NCBI GenBank assembly: GCA_050953505.1
Contig: JBMNMU010000001.1
Span: forward strand, 1,736,001 to 1,800,000
From: JBMNMU01 sp050953505
GTDB taxonomy: Bacteria > Bacillota > Clostridia > Peptostreptococcales > Anaerovoracaceae
Direction: 5' to 3'
DNA length: 64,000 bases
The notes beneath the pieces were generated by a model. That model did no database searches. It saw only the letters and a program-made list of their open reading frames with translations, and was not told where the DNA came from. Position numbers and translations under genes: made by a program. Below, one piece after another: positions 1-7,521 of the stretch (within the stretch, counting starts at the first letter, position 1; every line of letters begins with the position of its first letter).

Positions 1-800
1 ATAGCCTCCGGATTTATATCATAGCCCTGTATCCTGATATCTTTTTCATAATCAATGGCTTCAAAGGCCAGTTTCCTTTCCTCTTTCCAGAGCTCCTTGG
101 GAATGTTGGGCCAGTTCTCTGCTGCGAATTTCCTACTTAGCCCCGGTGCCATATTTCTTTCTATCATAGCTGCTTCGATGGGAATTGTGCCTGAACCGCA
201 AAAGGGATCTACCAGTAAACGACCTTCTTTCCAAAAGGAAAGCTGCACCATTGCTGCCGCCAGTGTCTCTTTAATAGGAGCTGCAACATCCCGGACTCTA
301 TAGCCCCTTTTATGCAATCCGGCCCCTGTGGTATCTATAGTGATAGTCACCCTGTCCTTTAGGATGGTAACCCTAATAGTATATTCCGGTCCCGTCTCAT
401 CGAACCATTCTTTCATGTAAGTTTCTTTCAATTTTTCTACAATTGCCTTTTTTACAATAGATTGACAGTCTGGAACACTATAAAGCTTTGATTTCACAGA
501 GCTGCCTGTTACCGTGAACTTACCGTCTTCGGGAATCCATTGCTCCCAAGGCAGAGCCTTAGCCTGTTGGAATAGCTCCTCAAAAGAATAAGCTTTAAAC
601 TCACCTAGCTTAACAAGAACTCTATCAGCACAACGAAGCCATAAGTTTGATTTTACAATTGCCCTTTCATCACCGGTATAGGTAATCTTCGCATCCTCAG
701 ATTGAATCACTTTAAAACCCAGTGCCTCTATTTCCCTTTTCACCACTGCCTCAAGGCCAAAGGTAGCTGTAGCAATAAGATCTAGTTTTGCCAATGTCAT
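1..800 (-). CDS. THUMP-domain class I SAM-dependent RNA methyltransferase (RlmL/YpsC-like), 3' part outside window
   Basis: The frame reads leftward from ATG at 798-800 and is still open at base 1, so about 266 codons are seen and the C-terminus is missing. A purine-rich AGAGGGGG ribosome binding site lies just before the ATG. The N-terminal half fits a ferredoxin-like plus THUMP module. The motif DPFCGSGTIPIEAA near residue 205 is the SAM/N-methyltransferase signature of the family that methylates a guanine of 23S rRNA in E. coli (RlmL N-terminal part) and includes B. subtilis YpsC. It lies downstream of mbl in the same direction. The family call is firm; the exact target base is inferred. 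Confidence 0.85.
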   Translation of the reverse strand, partial: MTLAKLDLIATATFGLEAVVKREIEALGFKVIQSEDAKITYTGDERAIVKSNLWLRCADRVLVKLGEFKAYSFEELFQQAKALPWEQWIPEDGKFTVTGSSVKSKLYSVPDCQSIVKKAIVEKLKETYMKEWFDETGPEYTIRVTILKDRVTITIDTTGAGLHKRGYRVRDVAAPIKETLAAAMVQLSFWKEGRLLVDPFCGSGTIPIEAAMIERNMAPGLSRKFAAENWPNIPKELWKEERKLAFEAIDYEKDIRIQGYDINPEA

Positions 801-820
801 TCCCCCTCTGCATTCTCCAG

Positions 821-859
821 TTTTATATAGTAGGAAACAATTTCCACCACCATATAAAA
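821..859. repeat. Short hairpin repeat, copy 1 of a two-copy pair
   Basis: The arms TTTTATATAGTAGG and CCACCATATAAAA face each other around a short A/T loop, giving a 39-base imperfect palindrome. A nearly identical 38-base copy lies at 11612-11649. Both copies sit shortly upstream of the start codon of a minus-strand gene, so they would be in 5' leaders if transcription starts upstream. Confidence 0.7.
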
Positions 860-863
860 CTAG

Positions 864-888
864 AGCCATAGACCTGACATCTATGGCT
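864..888 (-). terminator. Probable terminator hairpin after mbl
   Basis: AGCCATAGA (864-872) and TCTATGGCT (880-888) form a perfect 9-bp stem with a 7-base loop, 18 bases past the mbl stop. The U-tract on the minus strand is weak, so termination efficiency is uncertain. Confidence 0.5.
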
Positions 889-905
889 TTCATTGCTTTT
901 TATGT

Positions 906-1925
906 CTAATAAGGCCTTCTACGATTCATCTGATTATTCTCTATTGCATCAATAGAGTTCAGCGCCTTTCCTGTGCCAATAGCTACGCAGGACTTAGGGT
1001 CCTCAGCTATAGTAACTTTAATGCCTGTCCTCTCCTCAATTCTCTTGTCTACACCATACAGCAGTGCTCCTCCACCAGTCAGTACGATACCGCTATTGCT
1101 AATATCCGCAGATAATTCTGGCGGTGTACGCTCTAATACGGCATGAGCAACCTCACATATTACTTGAAGAGGTTCATCCAAGGCTTCCAGCATTTCTGCA
1201 GAGGATACTTCCACGGATTTTGGTAAGCCTGTAACTAAGTCTCGCCCTCGGCATTCTTTTATCACCTGCTCCTCTCTCGGATAAGCAGTTCCAATAGTCA
1301 TTTTCATTTCTTCCGCAGTTCGCTCACCAATATAAAGCTTGTGCTCTTTTCTCATATACTTGATAATAGCTTCGTCGAAATTATCTCCAGCCATTTTTAC
1401 AGAGGTACTTGTAACAATGCCTCCCAGAGAAATTACAGCAACATCTGTGGTTCCACCACCAATATCGATGATCATGATGCCGTCTGGCTTTGAAATGTCA
1501 AGGCCAGCACCAATGGCTGCAGCAACAGGCTCTTCCATAAGGTATACGGATTTTCCGCCCGCTTGAAGGGCTGCTTCTCTAACGGCTCTTTTTTCAACCT
1601 CTGTTACACCACTAGGCACACATACCATTATTCTCGGCTTAAAAAATCTACTACTTCCGCATGTCTTTTTTATAAAGTACTTCAGCAATCTTTCTGTCAC
1701 ATCATAGTCAGAAATTACGCCGTCTTTTAGGGGACGTACTGCTATAATATTTGCCGGGGTTCTTCCCAACATTTGTCTAGCTTCTTCACCTACAGCCAAA
1801 ATGTCGTTTGTGTCTCTATTAATAGCAACAACAGATGGCTCGTCTAAAACGATCCCTTTACCTTTTATATAAACCAGTACGTTTGCTGTTCCTAAGTCTA
1901 TGCTAACTTCACCTGAAAATCCCAA
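906..1925 (-). CDS. mbl: MreB-family actin homologue, probably Mbl
   Basis: This 339-residue protein forms membrane-associated filaments that guide cylindrical cell-wall synthesis in rods. It begins with the phosphate-1 motif IDLGTANVLVYIKGKGIV, has the phosphate-2 motif DIGGGTTDVAVISLGG and the adenosine motif GIVLTGGGALLYG, as expected of MreB proteins, with normal length. The start is a TTG codon preceded by a strong GGAGG at the right distance. Mbl is preferred over MreB because no mreCD follows and spoIIID is nearby, as in Bacillus; here the arg operon separates the two genes. The C-terminal tail is Asn/Arg-rich (NNQMNRRRPY). MreB itself cannot be excluded. Confidence 0.85.
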   Translation of the reverse strand: MGFSGEVSIDLGTANVLVYIKGKGIVLDEPSVVAINRDTNDILAVGEEARQMLGRTPANIIAVRPLKDGVISDYDVTERLLKYFIKKTCGSSRFFKPRIMVCVPSGVTEVEKRAVREAALQAGGKSVYLMEEPVAAAIGAGLDISKPDGIMIIDIGGGTTDVAVISLGGIVTSTSVKMAGDNFDEAIIKYMRKEHKLYIGERTAEEMKMTIGTAYPREEQVIKECRGRDLVTGLPKSVEVSSAEMLEALDEPLQVICEVAHAVLERTPPELSADISNSGIVLTGGGALLYGVDKRIEERTGIKVTIAEDPKSCVAIGTGKALNSIDAIENNQMNRRRPY

Positions 1926-2201
1926 AATAATCCCTCCTATTATTTGTTGAGTTCTAAATATAATGCACTTTATTTCTCATTTATATTTATCTTTTACTTT
2001 ATCTTTTACACTTACCAACATATTATATATATTCTCTACAAACTTTTCAATTTTTATTTTAATATGTTAAGTTTTGCTTGTATTCCTGTCGAAAGAAATT
2101 AATTCCTTCGGGCGTTAGGAGATATTGGGAAAAAGTTACAAGTGTTAGGTAAGGGTGTTAGGCCAAGATAAGTGACAAGGTGTCAGGCACTATTCTTTAA
2201 G
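1926..2201. other. AT-rich spacer between argD and mbl
   Basis: The stretch holds the mbl leader and promoter region, for which no clear promoter could be chosen. Near the argD end there are short direct repeats of GTTAGG (about 2113-2162). An imperfect copy (GGTGTCAGGCAC, 2179-2190) of the palindrome clustered at 47463-47773 lies just past the argD stop. No gene is seen. Confidence 0.5.
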
Positions 2202-3374
2202 TCAGGCTGTCATCATTCTTTTGAATATGGCTAATCCTTCTATTATTTCTTCTGTTGTAATGGTCAGTGGCGGTAAAAATCTAATTTTTTCTTTTGCTGT
2301 AAGAACAAGCAATCCATTTGCAATGCATTTTGCAGCAACTTCTTTAGCATCCTTATCCTTCAGGGACACACCTATCATAAGGCCCATTCCAGTAACAGCA
2401 CTGACGCCATCTATTTTTTCTAGCTCTGACTTCAGAAAATCGCCCTTTTCCTGTACTTCTTGTAAGAATTCCTCATCCATTCTGTTTAGGATTTCAATTC
2501 CTCCCGCGCAGGCAATAGGATTTCCTCCGTAGGTTGTTCCATGATCTCCTGACTCTAATGCATTCTCGCATTTTTTACTGAAGAGGATACCTCCAATGGG
2601 AAGACCTCCTCCTAGCCCCTTAGCCATTGTAACCAACTCTGGTTCCAATCCATATTGTTCATAGGCAAACAATTTGCCTGTTCGGCCAATTCCAGTCTGC
2701 ACTTCATCAATAATCAGCAGGATGTCTTTCTCTTTACATATTTGTGCAACACCATCTATATATTCTTGGTCCATCTGATTTACACCGCCCTCTCCTTGAA
2801 TTAATTCAATAAGGATTGCGCAGGTTTTTTCAGATATTTTAGATTGAAGCTCACTTAAATCATTGGCCTTAGCATATCGAAAGCCTTCTACAAAGGGATC
2901 AAAGTATTTGTGAAAGGCGTCTTGACCTGTAGCTGTAATGGTAGCCAAGGTTCTTCCATGAAAAGAGTCCTCTAGGGTTATGATTTCATATCTTCCTTCA
3001 CCATATTTTTTATAGCTATATTTCCTTGCTGCTTTGATGGCCCCTTCATTAGCCTCTGCTCCAGAATTACAGAAAAATACTTTTGATAATCCACTACGCT
3101 TTATAAGAAGCTCTGCCATCCTTACACAAGGCTCAGTGTAAAACAGGTTGGATGTATGCTGTAAGATATTAGCTTGCTTTGTTATTGCATCTACCCATCC
3201 TTTATCGCAAAATCCTAGGGCATTTACGCCGATTCCTGAGGAAAAGTCAATATATTTCTTTCCTTCTCCATCGTAGCACAAAGCGCCTTCCCCTTTTTCT
3301 ATGTAAAGGTCATTTCTCGCATAGGTGCCTATAATATATTCTTTGTCTTTTTCTTTTATTTCAATAGTCTTCAT
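2202..3374 (-). CDS. argD: Acetylornithine aminotransferase
   Basis: This PLP-dependent class III aminotransferase converts N-acetylglutamate semialdehyde to N-acetylornithine in cytoplasmic arginine synthesis. The 390-residue length is normal. IIDEVQTGIGRTGK carries the Asp that contacts the pyridine nitrogen, and TMAKGLGGGLPIGG contains the lysine that forms the Schiff base. FFCNSGAEANEGAIKAARK is the cofactor phosphate region. A GGAGG lies before the ATG. It is the last gene of argC-argJ-argB-argD, separated from argB by a 137-base gap that holds a palindrome. Related aminotransferases are similar, but the operon context makes argD secure. Confidence 0.95.
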   Translation of the reverse strand: MKTIEIKEKDKEYIIGTYARNDLYIEKGEGALCYDGEGKKYIDFSSGIGVNALGFCDKGWVDAITKQANILQHTSNLFYTEPCVRMAELLIKRSGLSKVFFCNSGAEANEGAIKAARKYSYKKYGEGRYEIITLEDSFHGRTLATITATGQDAFHKYFDPFVEGFRYAKANDLSELQSKISEKTCAILIELIQGEGGVNQMDQEYIDGVAQICKEKDILLIIDEVQTGIGRTGKLFAYEQYGLEPELVTMAKGLGGGLPIGGILFSKKCENALESGDHGTTYGGNPIACAGGIEILNRMDEEFLQEVQEKGDFLKSELEKIDGVSAVTGMGLMIGVSLKDKDAKEVAAKCIANGLLVLTAKEKIRFLPPLTITTEEIIEGLAIFKRMMTA

Positions 3375-3392
3375 TTATTTGCCCTCCGTTAT

Positions 3393-3502
3393 CAAAATTG
3401 CCCAGCTGGCCTTTTTACCCCAAACGCCCTTGGCTGGGAAAAGGGACAGCGGCGAGCAATGGGAGCCGGAGCACCTAAAGCCTTTAGCTGGATGCAATTT
3501 TG
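3393..3502. repeat. Imperfect palindromic element in the argB-argD gap
   Basis: CAAAATTGC followed by CCAGCTGG at the left faces AGCTGG and GCAATTTTG at the right across about 110 bases, so transcript from either strand could fold into a long hairpin. It fills almost the whole argB-argD gap. Its arm word CCAGCT also occurs in the larger element at 4443-4630. Confidence 0.6.
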
Positions 3503-3511
3503 CTTATTCTC

Positions 3512-4363
3512 TTAATAAAGTAGGGTTCCTATTCCTTTGTCAGAAAACAGTTCTATTAATATGGAATGTTTTATTCTTCCATCGATAATCACCGCTTCCT
3601 TTAAGCCGTTTTGAATCCCCTCCACACAGCTTTGTATTTTAGGGATCATTCCGCCGGAGATAATTCCCTTCTCCATAAGGCCAGGAACTTCATCTATCTT
3701 TATACATGGTATCAGGGAATCCTCATTGTCTTTTTCCATTAATACTCCCTTAATGTCAGTCATTGAGATTAGCTTTTCTGCTTTTAATGCACCAGCTATG
3801 GAAGCTGCCGCAGTATCCGCATTTATATTATATATTTGACCAGATTCATCTGTGCCTACCGTTGCAACCACGGGAATAAAACCGTTTTCCAAAGCAACTA
3901 TAATAGGTTGAGGATTGATGTCCGTGATTTCACCGACAAAACCCAGGTCATTTGTACTCTGGTATTTTTTTGCTTGAATCATGCCTCCATCAATGCCGCA
4001 AAGACCTATGGCTTTCCCTTTATTCTGTTGAATAAGAGATACTAGATTCTTATTGACTTTGCCTGCCAATACCATGGATGCGATTTCAGCGGTTTCACCG
4101 TCTGTATATCTAAGCCCATCTATGAATTTGGATTCCTTTCCCAAAGCATTTAGCATATTGTTGATTTCAGGACCTCCTCCATGTACTAAGACTACCTTTA
4201 TACCAACGATGGAGAGAAGTACCAGGTCTCGCATTACGGCACGTTTTAATTCTTCATTAAGCATGGCATGACCGCCATATTTAATAATAATGGTTTTATT
4301 GAAGTACTTTTGTATATAAGGAAGCGCTTCAATTAATATATTTGCATTTTGTTGTGTATCCAT
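3512..4363 (-). CDS. argB: Acetylglutamate kinase
   Basis: This amino-acid kinase family enzyme phosphorylates N-acetylglutamate, the second step of arginine synthesis. The 283-residue protein has the N-terminal IIKYGGHAM motif, whose lysine and glycines bind the phosphoryl groups, then LVHGGGPEIN. The C-terminal half contains NINADTAAASIAGAL, the substrate and ATP binding region. Length fits the family. Whether the enzyme is arginine-inhibited cannot be told from what I can see. It lies between argJ, 292 bases away across a large palindrome, and argD. Confidence 0.95.
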   Translation of the reverse strand: MDTQQNANILIEALPYIQKYFNKTIIIKYGGHAMLNEELKRAVMRDLVLLSIVGIKVVLVHGGGPEINNMLNALGKESKFIDGLRYTDGETAEIASMVLAGKVNKNLVSLIQQNKGKAIGLCGIDGGMIQAKKYQSTNDLGFVGEITDINPQPIIVALENGFIPVVATVGTDESGQIYNINADTAAASIAGALKAEKLISMTDIKGVLMEKDNEDSLIPCIKIDEVPGLMEKGIISGGMIPKIQSCVEGIQNGLKEAVIIDGRIKHSILIELFSDKGIGTLLY

Positions 4364-4442
4364 ACTATCCTATCCTATTGTTACTGTTCACACCAGCCTG
4401 GTCATAGGCCTTGTCTGAGAGTACCAAGACACTGCCTAGGTA

Positions 4443-4630
4443 TAGGCCTTGATTGCGATTGAGCCGGCTGTTGGAGGAGTTTTGGGTTACTCTCTGCTGA
4501 AGTCGAGCAACATGTTCAGCTCCTGTCAAACACGTTTAAAGTTGGTTTGTTTGACAGTCTGAACATGGCGACACAAAGCACTGAGAGTACCAAAACTCCG
4601 ACCAGCTGGTGAAATCGCAGTCAAGGCCTA
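4443..4630. repeat. Large imperfect inverted repeat (188 bp) between argB and argJ
   Basis: The left arm from TAGGCCTTGATTGCGATT (4443-4460) runs through GGAGTTTTGG and CATGTTCAG to CTGTCAAAC. It is matched in reverse complement by GTTTGACAG, CTGAACATG, CCAAAACTCC and AATCGCAGTCAAGGCCTA (ending 4630). The arms are about 90 bases with scattered mismatches. The element has no visible coding potential and lies inside the arg operon, so it would be transcribed. It could be a MITE-like insertion, an attenuating hairpin or an mRNA processing site. Confidence 0.75.
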
Positions 4631-4655
4631 CTCTCCTGCTATGGGTGAATAATCA

Positions 4656-5876
4656 TTAGCTACGGTAGCTCCCGTTTATTTTTACATAATCATAGGTTAG
4701 GTCACAGCCATATGCCCTAGCCTCTTCATTCCCTTGATTTAAGAACACTAAAATCTGAATTTCGTCTTCTTTTAGTATTTCAGATGCTTTTTCTTCGCTG
4801 AATTCTAACTGGCCTGAATTTTTGCATACCTGGATATTTCCTTTAGAAGATGAAAGTACAATATCTACTGTCTCTGCATTAAAATCTGCATCCGCATAGC
4901 CCATGGCACAAATAATCCTACCCCAGTTAGCATCCTCTCCAAACATAGCAGCTTTAAGGAGATTGGATTCTATAACAGATTTAGATATGATTCTTGCCGA
5001 ATCTTTATCCTTTGCCCCAGACACGACACATTCTAATAGCTTAGATGCTCCTTCGCCGTCCTTGGCTAATTCCTTCACCAGATATGTGGTAACTACTCTC
5101 AATGCTTTACAAAACTCTTGGAAGTCATCCCCTTCCTCATCAATGATAGGATTTTCAGCCAATCCACTTGCCAAAATTGCAACGGTATCATTGGTAGAGG
5201 TATCACCATCAACACTTAATTGATTAAAGGTGTCGGCGACATCGCTATCAAGTGCTTTCTGAAGCATAGCTGGTGTTATGGCAACATCTGTTGTTATAAA
5301 GCTTAGCATCGTGGCCATATTGGGATTAATCATCCCACTGCCCTTAGCAATGCCTCCTATGTGACAGACCTTGTTGCCAATAATGGTAGATACTGCAATT
5401 TCTTTTTTTACAGTATCTGTTGTCATGATCCCCTCTGCGGCCTTGCTAGAACCATCAATGGCAAGCTTTTTAACTAGCTTGGGAATGCCCTTCTCAAAAG
5501 GTTCTATGGTCATAGGTACACCAATGACACCTGTGGAGCAGATAATGATATCTTCTGTAGGGATGCCAAGCTCTTCAGCCAGCAGCTCACATGTTTTTTC
5601 AGCAATTTCAACACCATTTGGCGCACAAGTATTAGCATTACCACTATTGCATATAATGGCCCTTGCCATTCCGTTTTCCAAATGTTTTTTTGTAACTCCT
5701 ATAGGAGCCGCCTTCACTTTGTTCGTGGTGTATACCGCTGCAGCACTACATGGCACATCACTAACAATCAAGGACAAATCTCTTTTGCCTTTATTTTTTC
5801 TAATTCCACAATGCACCCCCGAGGCTTTAAATCCCTTTGGAGCACACACTCCGCCGTCAACTTGCTCTATATACAT
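4656..5876 (-). CDS. argJ: Bifunctional glutamate N-acetyltransferase / ornithine acetyltransferase
   Basis: ArgJ transfers the acetyl group from N-acetylornithine to glutamate, recycling acetyl in arginine synthesis; bifunctional forms also use acetyl-CoA. The 406-residue protein has the N-terminal GVCAPKGFKASGVHCG. It also has the self-cleavage region GMINPNMATMLSF, where family members split between Ala and Thr to expose the catalytic Thr. VDGDTSTNDTV and a C-terminal substrate region are also present. The ATG is preceded by GGAGTAAAGGAA. It follows argC after 35 bases. No separate argA-type gene is seen here; whether this ArgJ is bifunctional needs assay. Confidence 0.95.
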   Translation of the reverse strand: MYIEQVDGGVCAPKGFKASGVHCGIRKNKGKRDLSLIVSDVPCSAAAVYTTNKVKAAPIGVTKKHLENGMARAIICNSGNANTCAPNGVEIAEKTCELLAEELGIPTEDIIICSTGVIGVPMTIEPFEKGIPKLVKKLAIDGSSKAAEGIMTTDTVKKEIAVSTIIGNKVCHIGGIAKGSGMINPNMATMLSFITTDVAITPAMLQKALDSDVADTFNQLSVDGDTSTNDTVAILASGLAENPIIDEEGDDFQEFCKALRVVTTYLVKELAKDGEGASKLLECVVSGAKDKDSARIISKSVIESNLLKAAMFGEDANWGRIICAMGYADADFNAETVDIVLSSSKGNIQVCKNSGQLEFSEEKASEILKEDEIQILVFLNQGNEEARAYGCDLTYDYVKINGSYRS

Positions 5877-5911
5877 TTCCTTTACTCCTTCCTAATCTAA
5901 GCCTACTTCTT

Positions 5912-6856
5912 TTAGGCTAGCACCAGGCCGGTATCTTCAGGACAACCAAGCATGATGTTCATACATTGCACTGCAGCGCCGGATGCGCCTTTGCCTAAGT
6001 TGTCAAATCTTGATACTAGCGTGATTCTTTCATCATTCCCCACCACAAATATTTGGAGCGAGTCCTTACCGCCCATTCTATTAGATTCTAAAAAACCCTT
6101 TTCCGCATCTTCATCATAGTCCGCTACTTTTATTAGCTTCTGTTCCTTATAATAGTCTGAAAAAATCTCGTGAAGCTCTGAAACAGTTACCTTCTTTTCT
6201 AGTAATCTAGTATGCAACGAAACAGTCACTAGCATTCCCTGAAAATAATCTGCAACTATTGGATGAAAGCTTGGTGGAAATTCAATATCACTTTGCTTTA
6301 CGATTTCCTTCATGTGCTTATGGCTCTGACTAAGTCCGTATTGTCTTGGCGCTTCCAATTCAATGGTTTTTGCATCTTCAGCATACTGAGCAATCATTTT
6401 TTTGCCTCCACCACTATATCCAGTAATGGAATGGCAGTCAAAAGGATAATCCTTTGGTGCAATTCCTAAGGCGGTCAGGGGCTTTACTAGGGTAATAAAT
6501 CCAGTAGCATGACAACCCGGTACTGCAATACGATTGGAGCTCCTAATACGGTCTCTTTGTTCTGGACAAAGCTCCGGTAGCCCATAAACCCAATCCTCGT
6601 GAGTCCTGTGGGCCGTTGAAGTATCTAAAATTCTGCTGTTCCCGTCTGCCCTTTCTACGATTTCCTTGGAAGCCTGATCAGGGAGGCATAAAAAGGTAAT
6701 ATCTGCCTCCTTAATTTTTTCAAGGCGGGCTTCAATATTCTTACGGTTTTCGCTTTCTATAGTAATCAGCTCTAAATCATTTCTTGATTTTATGCGGTCA
6801 AAAATTTTTAGGCCTGTAGTTCCTTCTTGTCCGTCGATAAAGATTTTATGCTTCAT
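5912..6856 (-). CDS. argC: N-acetyl-gamma-glutamyl-phosphate reductase, short type
   Basis: ArgC reduces N-acetylglutamyl phosphate to the semialdehyde with NADPH, the third step of arginine synthesis. I place the start at ATG 6854-6856, because AAAGGAG lies 8 bases upstream; a longer frame to 6883 has no good ribosome site. The product is about 314 residues, matching the shorter ArgC type. FIDGQEGTTGLKIFDR is the nucleotide-binding start and VPGCHATGF holds the catalytic cysteine. It is the first gene of the operon, behind a good sigma-A promoter and a possible ArgR site. Confidence 0.92.
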   Translation of the reverse strand: MKHKIFIDGQEGTTGLKIFDRIKSRNDLELITIESENRKNIEARLEKIKEADITFLCLPDQASKEIVERADGNSRILDTSTAHRTHEDWVYGLPELCPEQRDRIRSSNRIAVPGCHATGFITLVKPLTALGIAPKDYPFDCHSITGYSGGGKKMIAQYAEDAKTIELEAPRQYGLSQSHKHMKEIVKQSDIEFPPSFHPIVADYFQGMLVTVSLHTRLLEKKVTVSELHEIFSDYYKEQKLIKVADYDEDAEKGFLESNRMGGKDSLQIFVVGNDERITLVSRFDNLGKGASGAAVQCMNIMLGCPEDTGLVLA

Positions 6857-6890
6857 TCTTGCGACTCCTTTACTCATCAACATTTAGTTT

Positions 6891-6918
6891 ATTATACGCC
6901 GTTTTTGTATAATGTCAA
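6891..6918 (-). promoter_or_regulatory. Sigma-A promoter of the argCJBD operon
   Basis: On the minus strand TTGACA (6913-6918) and TATAAT (6891-6896) are separated by 16 bases. Both boxes match consensus exactly and transcription would begin about 25-30 bases before the argC start. Confidence 0.85.
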
Positions 6919-6964
6919 TAAATTTTTGCATATTTATTATTTTTTATCCTGTTTTTATGCATTT

Positions 6965-6981
6965 TATGAATAATTATAAGT
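6965..6981. promoter_or_regulatory. Possible ARG box (ArgR/AhrC operator)
   Basis: TATGAATAATTATAAGT closely resembles the arginine repressor half-palindrome AATGAATAATTATTCATT known from other bacteria. It lies about 47 bases upstream of the argC -35 box, in the expected regulatory region. The right half is degenerate, so this is a suggestion only. Confidence 0.4.
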
Positions 6982-7199
6982 GATGTTAAAAAAGTCCCAG
7001 AAATGCTTCCCCCCCCACACATTACCCTTGCCTATACCCTTTTAAAGCCTTTTTCTAAACTTGTTGATTTTTTCGGGATTCCCAATTAATAACTCATATC
7101 CCTGTCCTTTTCAACATATAAATGTGTTAATGAAGCTATTTTGTGCAGGTGGAAGCTGTGACTGCGCAGGTAGAATATAATGAGGGGGGATATTCGTAG

Positions 7200-7451
7200 A
7201 TGAAGGATTATATAGAGGAGCGGGTTATAGAACTGGCTAAATACATTTTAGAAACAAAGTCCACAGTCCGTGCGGCAGCGAAGAAATTTCGAGTATCAAA
7301 ATCTACTGTACATAAGGATATTACTGAACGCCTGCTTGAGATAAATCCGGGGCTTGCCCAAGAAGTTAAGATTGTTTTGGAAAACAACAAAGCAGAACGT
7401 CACATCAGGGGTGGGTTAGCAACAAAATTAAAGTACAAGGGGCGCGAATAG
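7200..7451 (+). CDS. spoIIID: Sporulation transcription factor SpoIIID
   Basis: SpoIIID is a small DNA-binding regulator of mother-cell sporulation genes under sigma-E and sigma-K. The 82-83 residue length is typical. The helix-turn-helix is in residues 20-45 (TVRAAAKKFRVSKSTVHKDI), followed by the family's basic tail ending KAERHIRGG. GGGGGGAT precedes the ATG and a TATAAT-like box lies near 7173. It is the only plus-strand gene here, between argC and the flavodiiron gene. In Bacillus it sits directly before mbl; here about 5 kb containing the arg operon separates them. Confidence 0.93.
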   Translation: MKDYIEERVIELAKYILETKSTVRAAAKKFRVSKSTVHKDITERLLEINPGLAQEVKIVLENNKAERHIRGGLATKLKYKGRE

Positions 7452-7464
7452 CGCCTTTTCTCTT
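7441..7464 (+). terminator. spoIIID terminator overlapping the stop codon
   Basis: GGCGC (7441-7445) and GCGCC (7451-7455) form the stem, with the loop GAATA that includes most of the spoIIID TAG. TTTTCTCTT follows. The hairpin is compact and starts within the last codons. Confidence 0.75.
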
Positions 7465-7486
7465 AATTCTATATCCCTACCAATCA

Positions 7487-7515
7487 TAAAGGGGGCGCAC
7501 TATGCACCCCCTTAT
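7487..7515 (-). terminator. Hairpin at the 3' end of the flavodiiron gene
   Basis: GGGGGCGC and GCACCCCC (7491-7511) form a strong stem just past the flavodiiron stop codon. The U-run on the minus strand is short (CCTTTAT), so it may stop transcription from both sides in this convergent gap. Confidence 0.55.
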
Positions 7516-7521
7516 AGTTGT

